This document shows, in pieces, positions 54,149 to 62,349 of a DNA stretch of 64,000 nucleotides. The stretch covers positions 25,681 to 89,680 of the forward strand of contig NZ_BPEV01000024.1 in the NCBI RefSeq assembly GCF_019654955.1, read 5' to 3'. The notes beneath the pieces were generated by a model. The model had not been told where the DNA came from. It did no database searches and worked only from the letters and a program-made list of their open reading frames with translations. Position numbers and translations under genes: made by a program. This stretch comes from Shewanella sp. KT0246 (GTDB taxonomy: Bacteria; Pseudomonadota; Gammaproteobacteria; Enterobacterales; Shewanellaceae). Within the stretch, counting starts at the first letter, position 1. Every line of letters begins with the position of its first letter.

Positions 54149-54706
54149 CTAGAACCGATAACCAAAATTTGCGGTTACAGTATTCGTATCAAACTTTTGA
54201 TAGGTATAAACCAAAGAAAACTCGTAATTTGATGCAAAATTATATCGCCAACCTAAGGATGTTAATGCTCCAATACCTTCATTATCAGTATCCACATGCT
54301 CATCATCATATCTTAAATTTGCAATGACATTATATTGGGCAACACCTAGTTTAAATAAGAAAGAAGATCGTTGTGATAATGGCTGCGAGTATACAACCGC
54401 AAGACGAAAGCTAGATACTTTATCTACGTATGCACTGGTTAACGGGGATAAAATAAAAGAGCCAGTTATTTTTTGATACATGTAGCCTATTTCGCTTCCC
54501 CAGCTAGGATTGAATTGATAACGGTAAGCGACTTCATAATGATGTTTTAAGTTTAATATTTCTTCATCAAACCCATGTGCTTCAGCCCAGCGAGATACTC
54601 CTAAGCCACCACCTAAACTGATAACGTGATGAGATTCGTCAATAAGTTCCTCAGCTGTGGTCAAAGTAGAAACTAGCAACATAATGATGAGGAATATGTA
54701 TTTCAC
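54149..54706 (-). CDS. Small outer-membrane beta-barrel protein
   Basis: A 185-residue protein with a signal peptide (MKYIFLIIMLLVSTLTTA) and repeated amphipathic strands alternating aromatic and polar residues (YEVAYRYQF, WGSEIGYMYQ, FRLAVVYSQ, FLFKLGVAQY, YEFSLVYTYQKF), ending in the C-terminal Phe expected for BAM recognition (NFGYRF). It looks like an eight-stranded OmpA/OmpW-type barrel. Function unknown. Confidence 0.75.
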   Translation of the reverse strand: MKYIFLIIMLLVSTLTTAEELIDESHHVISLGGGLGVSRWAEAHGFDEEILNLKHHYEVAYRYQFNPSWGSEIGYMYQKITGSFILSPLTSAYVDKVSSFRLAVVYSQPLSQRSSFLFKLGVAQYNVIANLRYDDEHVDTDNEGIGALTSLGWRYNFASNYEFSLVYTYQKFDTNTVTANFGYRF

Positions 54707-54828
54707 TTTAAGTGTCCTTGAACTGTCAGCCTTAAAAATTGGCGTGTCTTTATATCAAGGTTAAAAGCCAGTTAGCATGTCATTGACGCTTTAGTTTTTG
54801 GTTGATGAAACAATTTGTTTGATTAAAT

Positions 54829-54863
54829 AAAAAAGCCTTCAATATCATATTGAAGGCTTTTTT
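54829..54863 (-). terminator. Terminator after pstB
   Basis: AAAAAAGCCTTCAATA and its complement form a 16-bp stem around TCA, with A and T tracts on both sides. It ends the pst operon. Confidence 0.92.
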
Positions 54864-54900
54864 ATTTCTAACTATTTAGTGATAATTTAACACCATCGTA

Positions 54901-55650
54901 TTAACCAAACTCACCACTAACATAACCCTGAGTACGAGAGTCTTGTGGGTTATTAAATACTTGGTGCGTTTCACCTTGCTCTACTAATTCACCCATCCAG
55001 AAGAAAGCTGTTCTATCCGAGATGCGCTTTGCTTGGTTCATTGAGTGAGTCACTATAACAATGGTGAACTTTTTACGTAATTCATCCATTAGCTCTTCAA
55101 TCTTATGGGTTGCGATAGGATCAAGTGCACTGGTAGGCTCGTCCATTAAGATAACTTCTGGCTCCATCGCAATAGCGCGGGCAATACATAAACGTTGTTG
55201 CTGACCGCCAGAAAGACCAAATGCTGGAGTGTTTAAGCGATCTTTCACTTCTTCCCATAACGCTGCACCACGTAATGAGTCTTCAACAACTTTATCTAAT
55301 ACGGCTTTATCTTTAACGCCTTGGGCTTTAAGGCCAAATGCGATGTTTTCATAAATACTCATTGGGAAAGGGTTTGGCTTTTGAAAAACCATACCAACGC
55401 GCATTCTAAGCTGTTTAACATCTACGTCGGCATAAATATCTTCACCTTCAAATGCCACGGTACCGGTAATTTTCACCCCTGCAACTAAATCGTTCATTCG
55501 GTTTAGGGTTCTTAGTAGGGTTGACTTACCACAACCAGATGGCCCAATTAGTGCCGTTACCTGACGAGACGGAATATTAATTGAGATATCTTTTAACGCG
55601 TGGTTCTCGCCGTAGAATAAGTCTAAGTTGTTTACTTGTAATTTGTTCAT
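54901..55650 (-). CDS. pstB: Phosphate ABC transporter ATP-binding protein
   Basis: A 249-residue cytoplasmic ATPase of the high-affinity phosphate transporter. Walker A is GPSGCGKST (36-44), the signature is [16 protein letters not shown], and Walker B is [13 protein letters not shown]. The start [11 protein letters not shown] at 55650 has an AAAGGCCAG ribosome site; an upstream GTG is less likely. It is the last gene of the operon; no phoU follows. Confidence 0.97.
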   Translation of the reverse strand: MNKLQVNNLDLFYGENHALKDISINIPSRQVTALIGPSGCGKSTLLRTLNRMNDLVAGVKITGTVAFEGEDIYADVDVKQLRMRVGMVFQKPNPFPMSIYENIAFGLKAQGVKDKAVLDKVVEDSLRGAALWEEVKDRLNTPAFGLSGGQQQRLCIARAIAMEPEVILMDEPTSALDPIATHKIEELMDELRKKFTIVIVTHSMNQAKRISDRTAFFWMGELVEQGETHQVFNNPQDSRTQGYVSGEFG

Positions 55651-55793
55651 TATCTGGCCTTTATATAACACGACTTTTTACGTGTTATTTACTGTTCGTT
55701 TTATGAGTACAGCGTGCTTTGTGCACATATCTCATGATGTAATAACTATTTATTGCCTATTGTTTAAGGCGTTTAAGTAAATAGTGATTAGAT

Positions 55794-56687
55794 TTATTTA
55801 TTTAATCGACCTGCAATCACTTTGGTCGCTAAGTTCAGCATTAATACGAGTACAATCAAGATGGTTGCAGTCGCATAAGCTTGATCCCACTCATGCTGAG
55901 TAAATAACTCTTGAGTTAACTTATATAAATGAACAGTCAATGTTCGGCCTGAGTCCATTACAGAGTCAGGTATTTGAGTCACCATACCGGCAGTTAAAAA
56001 TACCGGTGCTGACTCTCCAATTACTCGGCCAGTACTTAAAATGACTGACGTAACAATGCCTGGTAATGCGCTGGGTAAAATTAAACGCCAAATGGTGTAA
56101 ATCTTACTACTACCTAATGCATAACCACCTTCACGGTAGCTCATCGGTACTGCCATTAACGCTTCTTCAGTAGTACGGATAATCACGGGCAAAATCAGCA
56201 TGGCTAATGTCAGTGCACCAGAAAGGATTGAGAAACCTAACCCTAAGGTAGTGACAAAGAATGTCATACCGAATAAGCCATAAACAATTGAGGGGATACC
56301 TGCGAGTGACTCAGTACAAAAACGGATTACCTGAACAAACTTGCTACCAGGCGCTGCGTACTCTGTAAGGTAAATAGCCGTCATAATGCCAATTGGTGCG
56401 GCGAAAGCTAATGAAAGCAATACCATATAGACTGTTGAGACAATCATCGCCCAAATACCAGAAGCTTCACCAATACGCGTGTAAGAACCAGTGATGAACT
56501 CCCAGCTAACATGGCTTAAACCATTTGAAAGAATGTGCCAAACAACCCATAACAGGAATAAAATGGTTACGCCTGCTGCAGCCCAAATAGCACCATGAAG
56601 TAATTTATCTTGGTTCTCTCTCGACAGTAATGATTTTGAGCCTGTTAGTGTCGAAATCGTCGAGTTTGATTGAGTAAACTTAGACAT
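55794..56687 (-). CDS. pstA: Phosphate ABC transporter permease PstA
   Basis: A 297-residue permease with six hydrophobic segments. The family EAA-loop region is TTEEALMAVPMSYREGGYALGSSKIYTIWRLILPSALPGI. Start 3 bp after the end of pstC, so the two are coupled. A 143-bp gap separates it from pstB. Confidence 0.95.
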   Translation of the reverse strand: MSKFTQSNSTISTLTGSKSLLSRENQDKLLHGAIWAAAGVTILFLLWVVWHILSNGLSHVSWEFITGSYTRIGEASGIWAMIVSTVYMVLLSLAFAAPIGIMTAIYLTEYAAPGSKFVQVIRFCTESLAGIPSIVYGLFGMTFFVTTLGLGFSILSGALTLAMLILPVIIRTTEEALMAVPMSYREGGYALGSSKIYTIWRLILPSALPGIVTSVILSTGRVIGESAPVFLTAGMVTQIPDSVMDSGRTLTVHLYKLTQELFTQHEWDQAYATATILIVLVLMLNLATKVIAGRLNK

Positions 56688-56689
56688 GA

Positions 56690-57598
56690 TTAGTACGCTC
56701 TCTTGCGATTTAGATATAGCAGTGAACCGTTAAGTAGCACAATAAAAGCTAATAACACGATACCTGTTGCATACAATGCACTCGAATGGATGCCAGTTGC
56801 GTATGACATTTCCATTGCGATGTTTGCTGTTAGTGTTCTTGCTGGTTCTAAAATAGAGCCAGGCATTGCTGGAGCGTTGCCCATTACCATAATAATGGCC
56901 ATGGTTTCACCAATCGCACGTGCAACACCAAGTGCTACACCCGTTAAAATGCCGCTTTTAGCAGCAGGAATTAATACTTTAAAAATACTGTAAACATGCG
57001 ATGCCCCAAGTGCTAATGCACCTTCTTTATAAACAGAAGGTAAGGCTCTGATTGAGGTTTCTGAAATAGTAATGACGGTTGGCAAAATCATGATTGCTAA
57101 TACAATGATCCCTGCTAATAGCGTGTTACCAGCAGGAATATTAAATAGGGTTTCGATAGCTGGGACAATAATCACCAACCCGAAAAAGCCGTAAACAACA
57201 GATGGAATACCAGCGAGTAGTTCAACAGCGGGTCTAACGAGATCTGCTAACCATTTTGGAGCAATTTCTGCGAGGAATACCGCAGTAAGAATTGCGATTG
57301 GAACACCAATCATAACGGCGCCAGCAGTAGAGATGATTGAGGCGACAATCATCGGGAGTATGCCATATAACGCTGGTGGCAACCATTCTTTACCTGTTAC
57401 AAACTCAGTAACGCCTGCTTCTTTAAATGCAGGTAAACCTTCGTTAAATACAAACCATCCAATGGTGGAAACAGATAGAACGCCAACCATAGCGCAACAT
57501 AGGAATAGGCCATGAAAGAAGATTTCTTTAATGTCTATGGCGTTTTTAGGTGCAAGTTGCAGTCCTTGTGGTTGGACTTTAGTTGCTGTATTCATCAT
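56690..57598 (-). CDS. pstC: Phosphate ABC transporter permease PstC
   Basis: A 302-residue permease with six hydrophobic segments. The EAA-like loop is ETSIRALPSVYKEGALALGASHVYSIFKVLIPAAKSGI, and the PAVELLAGIPSVVYGFFGL block is typical of PstC and PstA. It follows pstS after a hairpin that may reduce readthrough. Confidence 0.95.
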   Translation of the reverse strand: MMNTATKVQPQGLQLAPKNAIDIKEIFFHGLFLCCAMVGVLSVSTIGWFVFNEGLPAFKEAGVTEFVTGKEWLPPALYGILPMIVASIISTAGAVMIGVPIAILTAVFLAEIAPKWLADLVRPAVELLAGIPSVVYGFFGLVIIVPAIETLFNIPAGNTLLAGIIVLAIMILPTVITISETSIRALPSVYKEGALALGASHVYSIFKVLIPAAKSGILTGVALGVARAIGETMAIIMVMGNAPAMPGSILEPARTLTANIAMEMSYATGIHSSALYATGIVLLAFIVLLNGSLLYLNRKRAY

Positions 57599-57651
57599 AT
57601 GCCTCGAGGTCGTACTGATGATTAAGTAGTTTTAATTTTTTTAGAAATTAC

Positions 57652-57675
57652 AAAAGAGGAGCATAAGCTCCTCTT
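57652..57675 (-). terminator. Attenuating hairpin between pstS and pstC
   Basis: AAGAGGAGC, 4-nt loop, GCTCCTCTTTT on the minus strand. It would let pstS be made in excess over the membrane components, a common arrangement for binding proteins. Confidence 0.8.
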
Positions 57676-57694
57676 AAGATATTTAGTTCAATAA

Positions 57695-58504
57695 TTACTG
57701 AACGCGGATGTAACCTTCTTCAGCAACAATGCTTTGACCGTCATTTGACATGATGAAGTCTAGGAAGCCTTGTGCATTTGGATGTGGCTGGTCATTCACT
57801 AATACGATGAATGGACGAGCGATTTGGTAGTCACCAGTTGCGATGTTTTTATCAGTAGCTTCAACACCACCTACACTTAGAGCAACTAAAGAATCATCAA
57901 CTGAACCCAGTGAAATATAACCAATAGCAAATGGGTTGTTAGCAACGATTGTTTTGATCATGCCGTTACCGTTACCTACTTGAGCAGTAGGAGTAATAGC
58001 CGTTACTTTATGGCCGTTTACTGTACGTTGTAGGTCCATGATTTCTTCGAAAGCACCACGAGTACCAGAACCGTTTTCACGAGTTACTACAACGATAGGA
58101 CGTGCTTCGCCGCCAACTTCGCTCCAGTTTTTGATTTCACCACGGTAGATTTTTGAAATTTGCTCTTGAGTTAAGTCTTGAACAGGGTTTGCTTTGTTTA
58201 CTGCTGCAGCAATACCGTCACGAGCAATAACGATTTCTTTTGTATTGTCGTTTAGTTCATTTTCTTTAATGTTACGAGAAGACATACCAATCATGCTGGT
58301 GCCGTCCTTCGCAGCACGAATACCCGCAGAAGAACCTGTGCTTTGCACTTCAACGTTCTTTTTCGCTGTGTTTTGATAATTCTCTGCTAGCACTTCCATA
58401 ACGTGTGCAACAGATGTTGAACCAGATACTGTAACCGTACCAGCTTGAACAAGAGGTGCCGTCATTAAACCAACAGCAGTTAATAAACCAATCACTTTTT
58501 TCAT
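57695..58504 (-). CDS. pstS: Phosphate ABC transporter periplasmic binding protein PstS
   Basis: A 269-residue binding protein with a Sec signal peptide (MKKVIGLLTAVGLMTAPLVQA). The phosphate-loop features are GSTSVAHVMEVLA near the N-terminus, SSAGIRAAKDGTSMIGMSSR and TRENGSGTRGAFEEIM. It is shorter than E. coli PstS and belongs to the PstS group common in Shewanella and Vibrio. The ATG at 58504 gives a proper signal peptide. A Pho box lies about 120 bp upstream. Confidence 0.95.
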   Translation of the reverse strand: MKKVIGLLTAVGLMTAPLVQAGTVTVSGSTSVAHVMEVLAENYQNTAKKNVEVQSTGSSAGIRAAKDGTSMIGMSSRNIKENELNDNTKEIVIARDGIAAAVNKANPVQDLTQEQISKIYRGEIKNWSEVGGEARPIVVVTRENGSGTRGAFEEIMDLQRTVNGHKVTAITPTAQVGNGNGMIKTIVANNPFAIGYISLGSVDDSLVALSVGGVEATDKNIATGDYQIARPFIVLVNDQPHPNAQGFLDFIMSNDGQSIVAEEGYIRVQ

Positions 58505-58623
58505 CACAAGTTCCACTTATTATTTGGACTTAAATTTGTACTTAATACCCGTCTTGGATATTGGAAGTTAGCGTGCTTCATTCAGCGCTGTAATTTGAAG
58601 CGAGTGCATTAAGACAGATCAAT

Positions 58624-58641
58624 ATGACAGTTAAGTTACAG
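58624..58641 (-). promoter_or_regulatory. Pho box upstream of pstS
   Basis: Read on the minus strand, CTGTAACTTAACTGTCAT has two 7-bp direct repeats at 11-bp spacing, the second a perfect CTGTCAT. This fits the PhoB-binding consensus and indicates induction of the operon under phosphate limitation. Confidence 0.8.
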
Positions 58642-58776
58642 TGAAAAATGTCGCTATCTTTTCGATAGGTGGTATCTAAGATTATGTTTTTTTAGTGTTA
58701 TTTTAATGTTAATTATTTATCTTTATTAACTATAATTCAGTAAAAAGTTATCAGGTTTTCTTAAATTAACTTAAAC

Positions 58777-58839
58777 ATGCGCAAGGCATTACTTATGCTG
58801 GTTGGTGGTGCTTTTTGGATCTCGCTGGGGCGTAAATAA
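58777..58839 (+). CDS. Possible 20-residue hydrophobic small protein
   Basis: A short frame MRKALLMLVGGAFW followed by a basic end (LGRK) has a positive-hydrophobic-positive layout suited to a membrane peptide, and is locally more GC-rich than its surroundings. No Shine-Dalgarno is visible. Support is weak. Confidence 0.18.
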   Translation: MRKALLMLVGGAFWISLGRK

Positions 58840-59063
58840 AGTTTTGTGTTAATAGCTTTTTAAGTCTATTTTAAGTTTGAGGGCGCGATAAATGCTATAT
58901 TGTGCACAAATTAATTCTCATTAATTATTTTATTAAAGTTTTATTACAGTCGAGCTTAATTATCGATTTAGTTATAAAACTCACAAAGCTTATAACTTTG
59001 TCTTTTATTCCTGAAAGGCAAAACATCAACACACTCTAACTTAATTTCTTAAAGGCGGGCTTT

Positions 59064-60263
59064 ATGACAACCGAGATGATCATGATTGGAATGTCTATTC
59101 TGGTTGTTATTGGCATTCTATTACATCACCCATCTCGAACTCTTGGTATTCCATCACTATTTATTTTTATGGGTGTAGGGCTGTCATTGGGTAATGGTGA
59201 ATTTAACTTTGTATATGACAACTTAGATAAAACCGCATGGATAGGCGGGCTGGCCTTAAATGTGATTGTTTTTGTCGGTGGCTTGAATACTTCGACTGCA
59301 AAAATAAAAGTCGCTTATAAAGAAGGAGGTGTATTAGCTTCGTTTGGGGTGATTTTTACCACAGTGATATTTGCAGGTATCCTCTATTTGCTACTCGATT
59401 TTGATTTTATTATTTGTTTACTCTTTGCTGCAGTGGTGTCCTCTACTGATGCGGCAGCTGTATTTTCAATTTTGGAATCAAAAAAGCTTAAGTTAAAAGA
59501 AGAAACCGATACAGTGTTGGAGTTTGAATCAGCAACCAATGATCCTGTTGCTATGTTGATGGTGATTGTATTGACTGAGATGGCATTATCATCAACTCAA
59601 TCGGTATCACTTTCTTCACTTAGTCTTGATTTAGTCACCCAGATATTTGTCGCAGTTGCTGCAGGACTCTTAATCGGCAAAATTGCGGTTACTTTATTGA
59701 GTAAAATTAGTTTATCTGAGTATGGTTTGATCCCTGTATTTGTCTTAGCCAGCTTTATTATTGCTACCTATGGTGCAGACTTATTAGGTGGTAATATCTT
59801 ATTGGCTTCTTATATTGCAGGTGTGGTGATAGGCAATGGTATTAAACGTGGCCAACAAGTTAACTTGCACTTTTTTAATAGCTTGTCTTGGCTAGCACAG
59901 GCATTGATGTTCATTGTGTTGGGGCTTCAGATTTTCCCACAAACATTAATGACAGTATTTTGGGTTTCAATTATCCCAGGTTTATTGCTGATATTTGTAG
60001 CTAGACCACTAGCGGTGCAGATGTGCTATTTACCTTTTGTAAAAGCAAGCTGGAAAAAGCGTCTATTTATATCAATGATTGGCTTAAAAGGTGCGACTCC
60101 TATTGTGTTTGCACTTATACCGGCTGCTGCAGGTGTACCTGGTGCTATCGATATAGTCCATATGGTGTTCTTTTTTGTATTGTTCTCTATCTTTATTCAA
60201 GGCGGTGCGATAGCGCCATTAGCAAATAAGTTAGGCTTAGAGAAAGAAACACCACCAAAATAG
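59064..60263 (+). CDS. Cation/proton antiporter, NhaP2/CvrA-like transmembrane part
   Basis: A 399-residue membrane protein with about twelve hydrophobic segments. CPA1-type hallmarks are SSTDAAAVFSIL, then EFESATNDPVAMLMV with the ND pair of the ion site, and LGLKGATPIVFALIP near the end. It resembles the membrane half of the potassium/proton antiporter NhaP2 (CvrA) but lacks the C-terminal TrkA_C regulatory domain. The transported ion (K+ or Na+) cannot be settled by sequence alone. Good GGCGGGC upstream. Confidence 0.85.
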   Translation: MTTEMIMIGMSILVVIGILLHHPSRTLGIPSLFIFMGVGLSLGNGEFNFVYDNLDKTAWIGGLALNVIVFVGGLNTSTAKIKVAYKEGGVLASFGVIFTTVIFAGILYLLLDFDFIICLLFAAVVSSTDAAAVFSILESKKLKLKEETDTVLEFESATNDPVAMLMVIVLTEMALSSTQSVSLSSLSLDLVTQIFVAVAAGLLIGKIAVTLLSKISLSEYGLIPVFVLASFIIATYGADLLGGNILLASYIAGVVIGNGIKRGQQVNLHFFNSLSWLAQALMFIVLGLQIFPQTLMTVFWVSIIPGLLLIFVARPLAVQMCYLPFVKASWKKRLFISMIGLKGATPIVFALIPAAAGVPGAIDIVHMVFFFVLFSIFIQGGAIAPLANKLGLEKETPPK

Positions 60264-60295
60264 TGGCAATCTACTTACTACACTTTAAATTGAGG

Positions 60296-60493
60296 CTATG
60301 CCGTGGCTGCATTCGCTAAATCATTAGCCTCAATTTTGTTCCAAACTTTGTCATGAAAATAAAATACTACAGTGTTTACTGCTGGCTCAATCAAGGCGAC
60401 GGCCCCACCAATAACAATGCTGCCAGTTAATAAGTAAGTGATAGTAAAGGCGACGCTGAAGTGCAAAATAGCAAATGAGATGGTCTTTTTCAT
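60296..60493 (-). CDS. DUF2061 membrane protein
   Basis: A 65-residue protein with two hydrophobic helices matching DUF2061: KTISFAILHFSVAFTITYLLTGS, GGAVALIEPAVNTVVFYFHDKVW. Function unknown. I chose the ATG at 60493 because it gives the family N-terminus; the longer frame from 60541 would run through the Fur-box-like sequence. Convergent with the antiporter gene. Confidence 0.85.
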   Translation of the reverse strand: MKKTISFAILHFSVAFTITYLLTGSIVIGGAVALIEPAVNTVVFYFHDKVWNKIEANDLANAATA

Positions 60494-60530
60494 GAGATAA
60501 CCCTTGTAGTTAATATTGTTCAATTGATTT

Positions 60531-60549
60531 AATGATAACAATTCTCATT
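60531..60549. promoter_or_regulatory. Candidate Fur box upstream of the DUF2061 gene
   Basis: AATGATAACAATTCTCATT matches the AATGATAAT-N-ATTATCATT form of the Fur box with two mismatches, a better match than the one before the amidohydrolase. It lies 38 bp upstream of the start codon, where it could overlap the promoter. Confidence 0.55.
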
Positions 60550-60844
60550 ACTATTTAAAGTTTTTTTTATCAATTACAACAAAAGGTTTATTCGATTAGT
60601 GTTTAAACCATCTTTTAATGACGTGAAAAATCCCTGTAAATGAGATGTTTTTTCATTTATTAATGATTTATAGATAGAACAAATTGGTGTTCTGGTGGGG
60701 GGAAAGTGCAAATGTTTGTTAGATAACATAAACCCTCCCAATTAAGGTAGAGGGTTATCATTATGAAATGACTAAGCAGGCAGTATTTAAGTTAAAGTAT
60801 TAAGTATTCATCTTTTGCTTACTGTATTAATTCTGATATTAGAA
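60550..60844. other. Intergenic region, DUF2061 promoter side to menB end
   Basis: About 300 bp of AT-rich DNA. It holds an imperfect hairpin at 60729-60757 (AACCCTC/GAGGGTT) that could serve as a menB terminator on the minus strand, and a TATTAATTCT/AGAATTAATA dyad at 60825-60850 overlapping the menB stop. No gene seen. Confidence 0.45.
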
Positions 60845-61747
60845 TTAATAGTGCCAAGGAAACTTAGAAAAATCTTGATCGCGCTTTTCAAGGAATGCAT
60901 CACGACCTTCTTGAGCTTCGTCTGTACCATAAGCAAGACGTGTTGCTTCGCCTGCAAATAGCTGTTGGCCAACTAACCCATCATCTGGCAAGTTAAAGCC
61001 GTATTTAAGCATACGCATTGCTGTTGGTGATTTACTGTTGATCTCTTTTGCCCATGATAATGCTTCTGTTTCTAGTTCAGCATGAGGAATTGAGCGATTG
61101 ACCATACCCATATCAAATGCTTCATCAGCCGTATAGTTAAAGCCAAGGAAGAAGATTTCACGGGCGCGTTTTTGGCCAATCATTTTGGCTAAATAAGCAC
61201 TACCGTAACCCGAATCAAAACTACCTACATCAGGATCGGTTTGCTTGAATACAGCATGCTCTTTCGATGCTAATGTTAAATCACACACTACATGTAAACT
61301 GTGCCCACCACCTACAGCCCAACCAGGTACAACAGCAATAACAACCTTAGGCATAAAACGAATTAATCGTTGCACTTCTAATATATGTAAGCGCCCCATA
61401 CGTGCAACATCAGGTTTGCCTTCTTCAGCGCCTTCATATTTATAACCGTCTTTGCCACGAATGCGTTGATCACCGCCAGCACAGAAAGAAAACTGGCCTT
61501 TGGCTGATGGTCCATTACCTGTTAGCAATACACAGCCAACATCAGACCATTGGCGAGCATGATCTAAAGCGGTATAAAGCTCATCAACGGTTTTTGGGCG
61601 AAAAGAATTAAGACAATCAGGACGATTGATTGCAATACGAACCGTACCTTGGTCTTTAGCGCGATGATAAGTGATGTCTTCAAAATCGAAGCCACTTACA
61701 GTGTCCCAAAGTGTTGGGTCAAATATATCAGAAACCTGTTGTGTCAT
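60845..61747 (-). CDS. menB: 1,4-dihydroxy-2-naphthoyl-CoA synthase
   Basis: A 300-residue crotonase-fold enzyme closing the second ring in menaquinone synthesis. Visible blocks are TVRIAINRPDCLNSFRPKTVDELYTAL, FSFCAGGDQRIRGKDGY, VVPGWAVGGGHSLHVVCDLTLAS with the oxyanion hole, and TDPDVGSFDSGYGSAYLAKMIG. Length fits the longer MenB form. I chose the ATG at 61747; ten more residues from 61777 are unlikely. It stands apart from other men genes. Menaquinone feeds the anaerobic respiration typical of Shewanella. Confidence 0.95.
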   Translation of the reverse strand: MTQQVSDIFDPTLWDTVSGFDFEDITYHRAKDQGTVRIAINRPDCLNSFRPKTVDELYTALDHARQWSDVGCVLLTGNGPSAKGQFSFCAGGDQRIRGKDGYKYEGAEEGKPDVARMGRLHILEVQRLIRFMPKVVIAVVPGWAVGGGHSLHVVCDLTLASKEHAVFKQTDPDVGSFDSGYGSAYLAKMIGQKRAREIFFLGFNYTADEAFDMGMVNRSIPHAELETEALSWAKEINSKSPTAMRMLKYGFNLPDDGLVGQQLFAGEATRLAYGTDEAQEGRDAFLEKRDQDFSKFPWHY

Positions 61748-61831
61748 TTTACTAGCCTTTTTCAATCGAATATCCAAAGGCTAGGCTGAATTAAATCTCA
61801 GGTCAATTGACAGATGTCAGGAAAGTTAAAT

Positions 61832-62179
61832 TTATATTTTATCGCAGATTAATTGCAGGTTCTCTTTGCCAAAAATAGGGTGTCTTGCACCAAAACCGCA
61901 ATACTCATTATCAAAAGCTGCAACTGTGTTGTTATCAGTAAAAATAGCTTTAAATTCTATAGCCTCTTTTGATGTTAGTCTTTCAAGAACACCAGATGGC
62001 ATAGCAATGACTTTATCGCTCTTTCTAATTATTTTGGTGCCAGTCATTGACGTCACCTTTTCATCAGCACTATTTAGTACTGATTGAATTTCAGCAATTG
62101 GTTCATCTAATTTATCTGTTTCAGTCGCAAAGTAGTAAATAACACCGCCAATCAGTGCAATAAGGATCCAACCTCTCAT
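61832..62179 (-). CDS. Membrane-anchored protein of unknown function
   Basis: A 115-residue protein with one N-terminal membrane helix (WILIALIGGVIYYFA) and a periplasmic or cytoplasmic tail of about 95 residues containing two cysteines (EYCGFGARHP and LQLICDKI). I do not recognise the family. It is upstream of menB on the same strand (84-bp gap) and divergent from ccoG. Confidence 0.65.
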   Translation of the reverse strand: MRGWILIALIGGVIYYFATETDKLDEPIAEIQSVLNSADEKVTSMTGTKIIRKSDKVIAMPSGVLERLTSKEAIEFKAIFTDNNTVAAFDNEYCGFGARHPIFGKENLQLICDKI

Positions 62180-62217
62180 CTTTTAGTCCAATTAAAGTGA
62201 ATAACCATGAATTATAC

Positions 62218-62232
62218 GAGTATAATATACTC
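62218..62232. promoter_or_regulatory. Dyad in the ccoG upstream region
   Basis: GAGTATA and TATACTC flank a single A, forming a perfect 15-bp dyad that includes a TATAAT. It may be a promoter element, an operator, or both, in the gap between the divergent hypothetical gene and ccoG. Confidence 0.4.
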
Positions 62233-62349
62233 AATTAACACTCTATACACGAGTGTGTAGCAGTTGGTAGCGTTTTTTATTTAAAATCGATAACGTTTTT
62301 CGGCAACTGCCACTTATTTTGCCCCTTTTATAAGTAGTAAGGCATTAAG

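Larger units (their letters stand above)
58505..59063. other. Intergenic region, pstS to antiporter gene
   Basis: A 559-bp gap between divergent genes. It holds the Pho box for pstS at 58624-58641, a possible 20-codon frame at 58777-58839, and an AT-rich stretch that must carry the antiporter promoter. No RNA gene was seen. Confidence 0.5.

Noticed and set aside
58905..58930. Fur box upstream of the antiporter gene
   Set aside because: Only one half (ATTCTCATT) matches; the other half has no recognisable symmetry in this AT-rich stretch.
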